Shown here in pieces: positions 33,748 through 41,129 of a stretch of DNA of 42,444 nt (the first letter of the stretch is position 1; each line of letters opens with the position of its first letter). Location: contig CAMDLP010000026.1 in the NCBI GenBank assembly GCA_945901795.1, positions 1-42,444 of the forward strand. Direction: 5' to 3'. Below the pieces are notes generated by a model, which had not been told where the DNA came from, searched no databases, and saw only the letters and a list, made by a program, of their open reading frames with translations. The position numbers were made by a program, and so were the translations under genes. The DNA is from Akkermansia muciniphila. Lineage in GTDB: Bacteria; Verrucomicrobiota; Verrucomicrobiia; Verrucomicrobiales; Akkermansiaceae.

Positions 33748-34962
33748 ATGTTTGTCATTTCGATCGCCGCCCTCAAACACAACAGCCGGATTTTGCGCGA
33801 GGTGAAGGAGGCCGCCGGCTGCCATCTTGTCCTCGCGCTCAAGGGCTTTTCCTGCTGGAAGGCGTTCCCGTATTTCCGCGACGATCTCGACGGCTGCTGC
33901 GCGTCCGGCTTGTGGGAAGCCTGGCTGGCGCGGGATTATTTCCAAAAACACATTGTCACCTATTCTCCGGCTTACGACGAGGGCGACATCGCGGCGCTTT
34001 GCGGCTTCACCGATCACCTCGATTTCAACTCGCTCTCGCAGTGGTTCCGCTTCCGCGAAATGGTCATGGCGCATCCCCGCTTCAAAAACGGCGAGCTGCT
34101 TTGCGGACTCCGCATCAACCCGCAATGCTCGACCGGAGAAACCCCGCTCTACGACCCCTGCGTCGCCGGATCGCGCCTCGGCATCACCGCGGAACAACTC
34201 GCCGGTGCCGACCTAACCGGACTCTCCGGCCTCCACTTCCACACGCTCTGCGAGCAAAACTCGGACGACCTCGAAAAGACCCTCGCCGCCGTCGATGAAA
34301 AATTCGGCCACCTGCTGCGCTCGCCGCAATTCACCTATCTGAACATGGGCGGCGGCCACTGGATCACCAAGCCGTTCTACGACCGCGAGCGCCTCGTCTG
34401 CCTCGTCCGGGAAGCCCGGGAGAAATACCAGGTGGATGTCTGGTTAGAACCCGGCGAGGCCGTCGCCATCCATACCGGAGTCCTGCGCGCCACCGTGATG
34501 GATGTCTTCGAATCCGCCGGCCACCGCCTCGCCATCCTCAGCATTTCCGCCACCGGCCACATGCCCGACGTCATGGAAATGCCCTACCGCCCGGATGTTT
34601 TCCTGGTCGATTCCGCGCCATCGGATGGCAAACCCGCCGTCGTTTTCGAAGGTGAGAACTATCACCCCGCCGGCGATCTATCTTCCAACTCAACATCCAA
34701 AATCCAAAATCCAAAATCATACACCTACCGTCTCGGCGGACCAACCTGTTTGGCCGGCGATGTCATGGGCGACTTCTCATTCCACCGCGAACTCAAGATC
34801 GGCGACGTCTTGGTGTTCGACGACATGGCGCACTACACGATGGTCAAGACGACGACGTTCAACGGCGTCAAACACCCGGCCATCGCGCTGCAGCATGAGA
34901 ATGGGGAAATCGAAGTGATCCGCGAGTTCACCTACGCCGACTTCCGCGACCGGCTTTCCTAA
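33748..34962 (+). CDS. nspC: Carboxynorspermidine decarboxylase
   Basis: 404 residues from MFVISIAALKHNSRILREVK; the long in-frame extension upstream is antisense to the aminotransferase and is rejected. NspC makes norspermidine/spermidine from its carboxy precursor, as an alternative to S-adenosylmethionine decarboxylase. Fold III signs: PLP lysine in ALKGF (Lys32), NMGGGHW (199-205), EPGE (234-237), CLAGD (334-338). Odd: residues 311-324 are a Ser/Asn/Lys-rich insert encoded by ATCCAAA tandem repeats, directly before the conserved YTYRLGG. It does not disturb the frame. The gene is separated by 7 bases from the next, but a metabolic link is not obvious. Confidence 0.93.
   Translation: MFVISIAALKHNSRILREVKEAAGCHLVLALKGFSCWKAFPYFRDDLDGCCASGLWEAWLARDYFQKHIVTYSPAYDEGDIAALCGFTDHLDFNSLSQWFRFREMVMAHPRFKNGELLCGLRINPQCSTGETPLYDPCVAGSRLGITAEQLAGADLTGLSGLHFHTLCEQNSDDLEKTLAAVDEKFGHLLRSPQFTYLNMGGGHWITKPFYDRERLVCLVREAREKYQVDVWLEPGEAVAIHTGVLRATVMDVFESAGHRLAILSISATGHMPDVMEMPYRPDVFLVDSAPSDGKPAVVFEGENYHPAGDLSSNSTSKIQNPKSYTYRLGGPTCLAGDVMGDFSFHRELKIGDVLVFDDMAHYTMVKTTTFNGVKHPAIALQHENGEIEVIREFTYADFRDRLS
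34695..34718 (+). repeat. ATCCAAA tandem repeat inside nspC
   Basis: ATCCAAA three times in perfect tandem plus ATC, in an AT-rich island of about 45 bases within a GC-rich gene. The 21-bp tract is a multiple of three, so the reading frame is kept. Confidence 0.93.
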
Positions 34963-34969
34963 CTCACCC

Positions 34970-35758
34970 ATGATGAAGACTGCGATCACCCTTTGCCAAG
35001 TCCCGGAAGCCGTCGCCGGCCCGTTTGTCCTGCGCACGCCGCTGCCGGAAGCCTTCGCCACCGCCGCCGCCATCGGCTTCGATGCGGTGGAGCTTTTTCT
35101 ACCGGGTCCGGATTTCATCACCGTGGACGAGGTGAAATCACTGGCCGTCACGCACGGACTCACGATCGCCGCCGTCGGAACGGGTGCCGGGATGCTGCGC
35201 CACGGGCTGTCCATCACCGCTGCGGACGCGGAAAAGCGCGAGGCTGCCATGAACTTCGTGCTCGCGATGATCGACTTCGGTGGCCGACTCGCAGCCCCGG
35301 CGATCCTCGGCTCGATGCAAGGCACAGGTTCGCTCGAACTACTAACCACCGGCCTGCGCCGCTGCGGCGAACGTGCGGCGACTCACGGCGTGCCATTCAT
35401 CTACGAACCGCTCAACCGCTACGAGACCAACCTCTTCAACCGGCTGGGAGACGCCGCGAAATTCATCGAACTCCACGATCTGAAAAACGTCGTGCTCCTC
35501 GCCGACCTCTTCCACATGAACATCGAGGAACGCGATCTCCCGGCCGCCATCCGCGAGGTGGGCAAGCACATCGGCCACGTCCATTTCGCCGACTCGAACC
35601 GCAAGGCGATGGGCTTCGGACACACCGACGCCAAACAGGTGATTGCAGCCCTGCGGGAAATCCAATATTCAGGCTACCTCTCCGCCGAAATCTTCCCGCT
35701 GCCCGATCCCGAAACCGCCGCCCGTCAGACGATTTCCTCCATCCAATCCCTTCGATAA
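34970..35758 (+). CDS. Sugar phosphate isomerase/epimerase-fold enzyme, 5-keto-L-gluconate epimerase-like
   Basis: 262 residues. TIM-barrel with metal-site segments IYEPLNRYET (about 143-152), LADLFHMNIEE, HVHFADSNR and GHTDAKQV. These match the pattern of 5-keto-L-gluconate epimerase (IolO), including the 'GTGAG' turn near residue 65 and the DSNR...GH signature. IolO interconverts 5-keto-L-gluconate and D-tagaturonate, which connects it to the UxaE-like enzyme further down. First gene of a sugar-acid cluster; 7 bases after nspC; the next gene starts directly after its stop. Confidence 0.82.
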   Translation: MMKTAITLCQVPEAVAGPFVLRTPLPEAFATAAAIGFDAVELFLPGPDFITVDEVKSLAVTHGLTIAAVGTGAGMLRHGLSITAADAEKREAAMNFVLAMIDFGGRLAAPAILGSMQGTGSLELLTTGLRRCGERAATHGVPFIYEPLNRYETNLFNRLGDAAKFIELHDLKNVVLLADLFHMNIEERDLPAAIREVGKHIGHVHFADSNRKAMGFGHTDAKQVIAALREIQYSGYLSAEIFPLPDPETAARQTISSIQSLR

Positions 35759-35759
35759 C

Positions 35760-36698
35760 ATGAAAACACGTCCACTCGGTAAAACCGGCATCGACCTGCC
35801 CATCCTCTCGTTCGGAGCCTCCTCGCTCGGCGCGGAATTCCGCTCCATCACGCTCGAAGAGGCGATGCTCTCGACGAAAACCGCCATCGACCTCGGCATG
35901 AACTTCATCGACACCTCGCCGTTCTATGGACGCGGAATGTCGGAAATCATGCTCGGCCTCGGGCTGAAAGGAATCCCACGCGACAACTACTTGCTAGGCA
36001 GCAAACTCGGTCGCTACTCGGACATCCACTTCGATTTCTCGGCCAGGCGCGTGGAGGAATCGCTGCACGTTTCGCTCCAGCGCCTCGGCACTGATCATCT
36101 CGATGTCTTGTTGCTGCACGATGTGGAGTTCGTGCCGCTCCAACAGATCTGGGAGGAAACTCTTCCCGCCGTGCTCAAGCTCAAGCAACAGGGAAAAGTC
36201 CGCGCCATCGGGTTTTCCTGCTATCCGCTCAAGACCTTCAACACCGTGCTCGATCATGTGGAAAACGATATCGACTGCGTGCTTTCCTACAACCGCTACA
36301 CGCTGCAAAACACTTCGTTCGTCGATGATCTCCTGTCGCGCCTCGAAGCGAAAAACATCGGTGTGATCAACGCCGGCCCGTTCTCCGCCCGCCTCCTCAC
36401 CAACGCGCCGCTGCCCGACTGGCTCAAGGAACCCGAGGAAGTCAAAGCCGCCGCCCGTGCTGCCGCCAAGCTCTGCGCCGACCGCGGCGTGGACATCGCC
36501 CAGCTTGCCATCCAGTTTTCCTGCGAACACCCCGGCCTTGCCACCACCATCGCCGGTTCCGCGAATCCCGCTAACATCCGCAAGTGGGCGGAGTGGCTGG
36601 AGCAGCCTATCGACCGGGCGCTGCTCGCCGATGTGCTCGCGATTTTCGCCCCGGTCAAAAACTTGGGCCACCTCGAAGGCCTTCCCGAAAACAACTGA
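35760..36698 (+). CDS. Aldo/keto reductase, L-galactose dehydrogenase-like
   Basis: 312 residues from MKTRPLGKTG, starting one base after the epimerase stop. AKR signs: FGASSLG (18-24), the catalytic Asp/Tyr in IDTSPFYGRG (Tyr at about 60), a catalytic Lys in GSKLGRYS and the His in LLLHDVEF. The C-terminal segment APVKNLGHLEG resembles that of plant L-galactose dehydrogenase, whose ends read PVKNLTW. That enzyme oxidises L-galactose to L-galactono-1,4-lactone with NAD. Substrate is inferred. Overlaps the following gene by one base (TGATG). Confidence 0.82.
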   Translation: MKTRPLGKTGIDLPILSFGASSLGAEFRSITLEEAMLSTKTAIDLGMNFIDTSPFYGRGMSEIMLGLGLKGIPRDNYLLGSKLGRYSDIHFDFSARRVEESLHVSLQRLGTDHLDVLLLHDVEFVPLQQIWEETLPAVLKLKQQGKVRAIGFSCYPLKTFNTVLDHVENDIDCVLSYNRYTLQNTSFVDDLLSRLEAKNIGVINAGPFSARLLTNAPLPDWLKEPEEVKAAARAAAKLCADRGVDIAQLAIQFSCEHPGLATTIAGSANPANIRKWAEWLEQPIDRALLADVLAIFAPVKNLGHLEGLPENN

Positions 36699-37729
36699 TG
36701 CAAGCCATTCAATTCACCTCACCCAAGGAAATCAACATCGTCGATCTGCCTGAGCCGGCCGCGCCCGGCCCGGGCGAAGCGCTCGTCCGCACCCACCGCA
36801 TGGGCATCTGCGGCACCGACCTTGCCTGCTATCTCGGCAAGTTTCCGTTCTTCGCCTATCCGCGCACACCCGGCCATGAGTTGGGACTGGAAGTCGTCGC
36901 CGTGGCGGGTGACGTGACGAACGTGAAACCCGGCGACAAGTGTTCGTTAGAGCCTTACGTCAACGATCCGGCTTCCCCGACCTCGCAAAAAGGAAACTCC
37001 AACTGCTGCCCCGGCGTGCAGGTCATCGGCGTCCACAACAACGGCGGCCTCCGTAAAGGTGTTTTCGCAGTGCCCGCCCGCAAGCTCCATCCGGGAAACG
37101 ATCTTTCCTATGACCAGCTCGCGCTCGTAGAGACGCTTGCCATCGGCTACCACGCCGTGCAGCGCGGAAATCCCCAACCCGGCGAGACCGTGCTCGTCAT
37201 CGGCGCGGGGCCTATCGGACTCGCGTGTTTGGAATTCCTCAAGCTGATGGATGTGAAGACCATCGTCATGGACATGGTTCAGAGCCGTCTGGATTTCTGT
37301 CAGAAGAACCTCGGCATCCAGCACGCCATGAAGTTCCAGCCGGATGACTCCCATCTCGCCGAACTTGAGAAAATCACCGGCGGCCAACTGGCGGATGTCG
37401 TCATCGACGCCACCGGCAGCCCGAAGTCGATGTCCACCTGTTTCAACTACGCCGCCTTCACCGGCCGCGTCGTGTATGTGGGGATCACCACTTCCGCCCT
37501 AACCTTCCAGCACGCTCCCGTTTTCCATCGGCGTGAAATCACGCTGCTCGCCTCGCGCAACGCGCTGCCGGAGGATTTCGACAACATCATCCAGTTGATC
37601 CGCGACGGAAAAATCGACACCAACCTCTGGATCACCCACCGCATCGCTTTCGAAGAAGTGCCCGCGGAGTTCGAAAAATTCACCGATCCCGCACTCGGCG
37701 CGATCAAAGCCATCATTGAAGTTCGATAA
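36698..37729 (+). CDS. Zinc-containing MDR alcohol dehydrogenase, sugar-acid type
   Basis: 343 residues from MQAIQFTSPK. Catalytic zinc ligands Cys38 (GICGTD), His60-Glu61 (TPGHELG) and Glu145; Rossmann loop GAGPIG (169-174). The structural-zinc loop is reduced: only NCC (102-104) remains of the usual four cysteines. By context it could be an L-galactonate 5-dehydrogenase giving D-tagaturonate (as LgoD-type enzymes), or another polyol or L-gluconate dehydrogenase. The position between an L-galactose-dehydrogenase-like gene and a tagaturonate epimerase supports the former. Confidence 0.85.
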   Translation: MQAIQFTSPKEINIVDLPEPAAPGPGEALVRTHRMGICGTDLACYLGKFPFFAYPRTPGHELGLEVVAVAGDVTNVKPGDKCSLEPYVNDPASPTSQKGNSNCCPGVQVIGVHNNGGLRKGVFAVPARKLHPGNDLSYDQLALVETLAIGYHAVQRGNPQPGETVLVIGAGPIGLACLEFLKLMDVKTIVMDMVQSRLDFCQKNLGIQHAMKFQPDDSHLAELEKITGGQLADVVIDATGSPKSMSTCFNYAAFTGRVVYVGITTSALTFQHAPVFHRREITLLASRNALPEDFDNIIQLIRDGKIDTNLWITHRIAFEEVPAEFEKFTDPALGAIKAIIEVR

Positions 37730-37752
37730 TCCAATCCGCCAAATTTTTTTTA

Positions 37753-37826
37753 ACCACTGATTTCACTGATGACACTGATTTTAAAGAGGTGGAATCCGTA
37801 GGTTCTTCAATCAGTAAATCAGTGGT
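37753..37826. repeat. CACTGATTT tandem with inverted end before uxaE-like gene
   Basis: CACTGATTT, CACTGATGA and CACTGATTT occur in tandem (37755-37781, 9-bp period). An exact 11-bp inverted arm closes the element (37753-37763 versus 37816-37826, ACCACTGATTT). It is AT-rich against the GC-rich neighbours and occupies the gap between the dehydrogenase and epimerase genes. Confidence 0.88.
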
Positions 37827-37844
37827 CAATTCTTCTACACTACC

Positions 37845-39095
37845 ATGAAAACATGTCCTAAATACACCTTCGGAGTCGGCGATCGATTCGCCAACGGAGC
37901 CCACGCGCAACTCACCGCGTTCATCGAGGCCAAACAACTCGGCATCGACATCACGCCGGTCTGGAACAAGTCGAACCGCGAGCACAACATCATCGGCTCC
38001 GAGCCGGTCCAGACCCGCCAGGCCGCCGACAAGGCGGTGGCCGACCTCGGCTGGACGGGCGAATATCTGTTGGACGCCGACCACATCAACCTCTCCACCG
38101 TGGACCGCTTCGTCGCGCCCTGCGATTTCTTCACGCTCGACGTCGCGGACGACATCGGTGAAGCCGCCGATCCGGCGGATGTTAGTGCGTTCATCGCGAA
38201 ACATCCCGAGCTGATCGGCTCCGTCGCCATCGAAGGTATTTCCGAGCCGTTCGAAATCACCCGCGCGGATGTGGAAAAAACCGCGAACCAGTTCCTCAAG
38301 GCCACCCAGAAGGCCGCCGCCATCTATCAACACATCGTCGCGGCGAAGGGTGGCGTGGACAATTTTGTTACCGAGGTTTCCATGGACGAAACCGACAGCC
38401 CGCAGACTCCGCCGGAGTTGCTTGTCATCCTCGCCGCGATCGCCGACCAGGGCATCCCGATTCAGACGATCGCGCCGAAGTTCACCGGCCGCTTCAACAA
38501 GGGCGTCGATTACGTCGGCGATCCGCTGCAGTTTGAAAAAGAGTTCAACGACGACCTCGCCGTCATCGCACATGCCATCAAGACCTACGGCCTGCCCGCG
38601 ACGTTGAAGCTTTCCGTTCACTCCGGCTCTGACAAGTTCTCGATCTATCCATACATCAAGAAGGCCATTCAGCGCACCGGTGCCGGTCTTCACATCAAGA
38701 CCGCCGGGACGAACTGGCTGGAGGAAATCGTCGGCCTCGCGGAAGCCGGCGGCGAAGGACTCGTCCTTGCCAAACAGATCTACGCGAAGGCGCTGGAGAA
38801 AAAGGAAGCGCTCTGCGAGCCCTACGCCACCGTCATCGACATCAAGGACACCAATCTTCCTTCCGCCGAGGAAGTCAACGGCTGGACCAGCACGCAGTTC
38901 ACCGACGCGCTCCGCCACATCCCGACCAACCCCGGCTACAACGCGGACCTCCGCCAACTCCTGCACGTCGGATTCAAGATCGCCGCGCAACTCGGCGACA
39001 CCTACATCCAGGCGCTCAAGGACCACTCGGAAGTGGTCGCGAAGAACGTCACCGGCAACCTGCTGGACCGCCACATGAAGCCGCTGTTCTTATAA
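37845..39095 (+). CDS. uxaE: Tagaturonate epimerase family protein (UxaE-like)
   Basis: 416 residues starting MKTCPKYTFGVGDRFANGAH, a start with strong family similarity. UxaE family enzymes epimerise D-tagaturonate and D-fructuronate, replacing uronate isomerase/altronate steps in some bacteria. TIM-barrel features include the LDADHINLSTVDRF segment, the IAPKFTGRFNKGVDYVGD segment, and KLSVHSGSDKFSIYP with a His-Ser-Gly-Ser-Asp metal-like pocket. I rely on overall pattern rather than single residues. It is separated from the dehydrogenase by 115 bases of repeat and ends exactly where a 113-bp palindrome starts (its TAA is the palindrome's left end). Confidence 0.82.
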   Translation: MKTCPKYTFGVGDRFANGAHAQLTAFIEAKQLGIDITPVWNKSNREHNIIGSEPVQTRQAADKAVADLGWTGEYLLDADHINLSTVDRFVAPCDFFTLDVADDIGEAADPADVSAFIAKHPELIGSVAIEGISEPFEITRADVEKTANQFLKATQKAAAIYQHIVAAKGGVDNFVTEVSMDETDSPQTPPELLVILAAIADQGIPIQTIAPKFTGRFNKGVDYVGDPLQFEKEFNDDLAVIAHAIKTYGLPATLKLSVHSGSDKFSIYPYIKKAIQRTGAGLHIKTAGTNWLEEIVGLAEAGGEGLVLAKQIYAKALEKKEALCEPYATVIDIKDTNLPSAEEVNGWTSTQFTDALRHIPTNPGYNADLRQLLHVGFKIAAQLGDTYIQALKDHSEVVAKNVTGNLLDRHMKPLFL

Positions 39096-39205
39096 GGAGG
39101 GTGGACACTCCTGTCCGCTTGGCCAATGAGAGGTGAAAGCGAAGTGCTTCAGCGCGTTTCATTTCACCCCGCATTGGCCTACGACAAAAGTGTCGTAGCT
39201 CCTTA
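39093..39205. repeat. 113-bp nested palindrome after the uxaE-like gene
   Basis: Outer ends TAAGGAG (39093-39099) and CTCCTTA (39199-39205) pair. Inside them GGCCAATG (39121-39128) pairs with CATTGGCC (39172-39179), and GGTGAAA pairs with TTTCACC. Each arm has its own hairpin: GGACACTCCTGTCC on the left and CTACGACA/TGTCGTAG (39179-39198) on the right. The left end includes the stop codon of the gene. Confidence 0.92.
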
Positions 39206-39262
39206 AGCCCGTGACGGCATTTTCTTTGTCATTCCCCAAATTTCCCTCAACCTCGCTTCCTC

Positions 39263-39892
39263 ATGATTGACCGCATCCTCGCCAAGCGCATTGTCCCCGT
39301 CGTCGTCCTTGACCGTGTCGAATCCGCCGAACCGCTCGCCGAAGCATTGCTCGCTGGCGGTCTCGACATCATGGAAATCACCTTCCGCACCTCGGCCGCG
39401 GAGGAATCCATTCAGCGCATCGCCGCGCGCTTCCCGGAGATCCTGCTCGGTGCCGGAACGCTGCTTGAAATGGACCAGGTCAAGCGCGCCAAGGATGCCG
39501 GAGCCGTCTTCGGCCTTGCCCCCGGCCTCAATCCTAACATTATCGCCGCCGCCAACGAGATCGGCCTGCAGTTCTCCCCCGGCGTGATGACTCCCAGCGA
39601 TGTGGAACTCGCGCTCTCGCTCGGTTGCAAGCTGCTCAAGTTTTTCCCCGCCGAAGTCGCGGGTGGCGTGAACATGCTCAAGGCGCTCGCCGGTCCCTAC
39701 TGCCACACCGGCGTTAGATTCATCCCTACCGGTGGAGTTTCCCTGGGAAACCTGGCAGCCTATCTGAAGCTCCCCGTCGTCGCCGCCATCGGTGGTTCGT
39801 GGATGGTGGACAAGCAGCTCGTCAACGACGGCAAGTGGGCGGAAATCACCCGCATCACCAAAGAGGCCCTCGAAGCCGCAGCAGCGGTGTGA
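39263..39892 (+). CDS. eda: 2-dehydro-3-deoxyphosphogluconate (KDPG) aldolase
   Basis: 209 residues from MIDRILAKRI. Family markers: EITFRT (38-43) with the catalytic Glu, GAGTLLE, FGLAPGLNP, FSPGVMTPSD, KLLKFFPAE with the Schiff-base lysine at 126, and a GGVS phosphate loop. Cleaves KDPG to pyruvate and glyceraldehyde-3-phosphate. It would be the last step of the uronate route fed by the genes upstream. A broken kinase gene follows 7 bases later. Separated from the uxaE-like gene by the palindrome. Confidence 0.96.
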   Translation: MIDRILAKRIVPVVVLDRVESAEPLAEALLAGGLDIMEITFRTSAAEESIQRIAARFPEILLGAGTLLEMDQVKRAKDAGAVFGLAPGLNPNIIAAANEIGLQFSPGVMTPSDVELALSLGCKLLKFFPAEVAGGVNMLKALAGPYCHTGVRFIPTGGVSLGNLAAYLKLPVVAAIGGSWMVDKQLVNDGKWAEITRITKEALEAAAAV

Positions 39893-39899
39893 CAAAAGT

Positions 39900-40181
39900 A
39901 TGATCGCAGGCATTGAACTGGGCGGAACGAAAACCGTCGTCGCGATCGTCTCCCCGTCACGCATCATCGTCGGCGGCGGAGTCTGTCAGGCGGAGGGCTT
40001 GCACCGGAAAATCAACGCGCGGTTGATAGAAATCGCCGCGGGTTATTTTTCTCCGGTGTTAGGAGGCGACTATGTCGTGCCACCTGCGCTCGGCCAGCAA
40101 GCCGGGATTTGCGGAGCCTTGCTGCTGGCGGATTGTGTCTCGGTTGTCTCAGCCGGGTTCATTGTCTCCGCTTCCGGCTGA
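39900..40181 (+). pseudogene. ROK family sugar kinase remnant with internal deletion
   Basis: 93 codons in an open frame. Residues 1-16 are the ROK N-terminal nucleotide-binding strand (IAGIELGGTKTVVAI), and residues 17 onward jump straight to the C-terminal part of a ROK/fructokinase protein (SRIIVGGGV; YVVPPALGQQAGICGALLLA). About 200 residues that carry the rest of the ATPase domain, the catalytic Asp and the sugar/zinc region are missing. The deletion joins in frame near 39948. The last codons (after about residue 78) and the TGA come from repeat copy C. No kinase activity is expected. Probably once a KDG or other sugar kinase of the cluster. Confidence 0.88.
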
Positions 40182-40195
40182 GACAGCCGGGACAC
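40135..40195. repeat. TGTCTCAG palindromic repeat, copy C
   Basis: 61-bp imperfect palindrome: left GTGTCTCGGTTGTCTCAG, right CTGAGACAGCCGGGACAC. Matches copy A at 53 of 61 positions. It fills the space between the ROK remnant and the ftsY stop (40197) and supplies the ROK remnant's stop codon. Confidence 0.93.
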
Positions 40196-40196
40196 T

Positions 40197-41048
40197 TTAC
40201 AGGATTTCCCTAACGAATTTTTCCTTTTCAAAAATCGAGAACGCCCCCGGCTCTTCGCCGGTGCCGAGGAAGCGCGGCGGGATGCCGAGCTGGTCGTGGA
40301 TGGTCACGGCGATGCCGCCTTTTCCCGAACCGTCGAGCTTGGTCACGATGAGTCCGTCGAGCGGGCTGGCCTTGTGGAATTCCTTCGCCTGTTGGAGCGC
40401 GTTAGAGCCGGTGGTGGCGTCCACGACCAGCAGCGTGAGGTGCGGCGCGGTCTCGTCCTGCTTGGCGAGCGTGCGGCGGATTTTCCCGAGTTCTTCCATC
40501 AGGTTGTGGCGGGTGTGGATTCGGCCGGCGGTGTCGCAGATGAGGAACTGCGTTTGGTCAGCGATGGCTTTCTGATGGGCGTGGAAACAGACGGACGACG
40601 GGTCGGCGTTCGGGTTGCCCGTCACGACCGGAAGTTTCAGGCGCTCACCCCAGCGCTGGAGCTGCTCGACGGCGGCGGCGCGGAAGGTGTCGGCGGCGGC
40701 GAGGATCACGGAATGGCCGCGCTGGTGCAGCCAAAGGCCGAGTTTCGCGGACGAGGTGGTTTTGCCGGTGCCGTTCACGCCGACGACGAGGATCACGAAC
40801 GGCTTCCCATCGGCGCGCGGCGTGGGTGGCGGAGAATTTTCCGGCAGTCGTTTGGAAATGTGGCGGCGAGTGGTTTCCACCACGTCATCTGCAGAAACTT
40901 CGCGGCCGAGGTCGCGGAGTTCGTCGATGATCGAGGTGCTCATGCGGACGCCGAGATCGGCGCTGATGAGGTCGGCCTCGAGGTCGTCCCAATCGATTTC
41001 CGCGCGATTGGTGATCTTGTTAAGTAGGGATTTGAAAAAGCCAGCCAT
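40197..41048 (-). CDS. ftsY: Signal recognition particle receptor FtsY
   Basis: 283 residues from MAGFFKSLLNKITN, the short NG form without the acidic A domain. The four-helix N domain (about 1-75) is followed by the GTPase domain with GVNGTGKTT (90-98), AADTFRAAA (118-126), DTAGR (172-176), TKLDG (236-240) and the final GTGEE-to-FVREIL segment. It binds the SRP receptor site to deliver inner-membrane proteins. Its stop lies one base from repeat copy C. Divergent from the unknown gene at 41130. Confidence 0.97.
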   Translation of the reverse strand: MAGFFKSLLNKITNRAEIDWDDLEADLISADLGVRMSTSIIDELRDLGREVSADDVVETTRRHISKRLPENSPPPTPRADGKPFVILVVGVNGTGKTTSSAKLGLWLHQRGHSVILAAADTFRAAAVEQLQRWGERLKLPVVTGNPNADPSSVCFHAHQKAIADQTQFLICDTAGRIHTRHNLMEELGKIRRTLAKQDETAPHLTLLVVDATTGSNALQQAKEFHKASPLDGLIVTKLDGSGKGGIAVTIHDQLGIPPRFLGTGEEPGAFSIFEKEKFVREIL

Positions 41049-41129
41049 GGGTGCGCGGCGACACTAGCCGCGGGATGGGGCGGGTCAATGGGATTGCAGA
41101 TGGCGGGCGGCTGATTTACGGATGTCCGG

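Noticed and set aside
39900-40181. ROK fragment as a simple sequencing frameshift
   Set aside because: Both ends are in one frame and the middle is absent; a frameshift would keep the middle in another frame, and it is not there.
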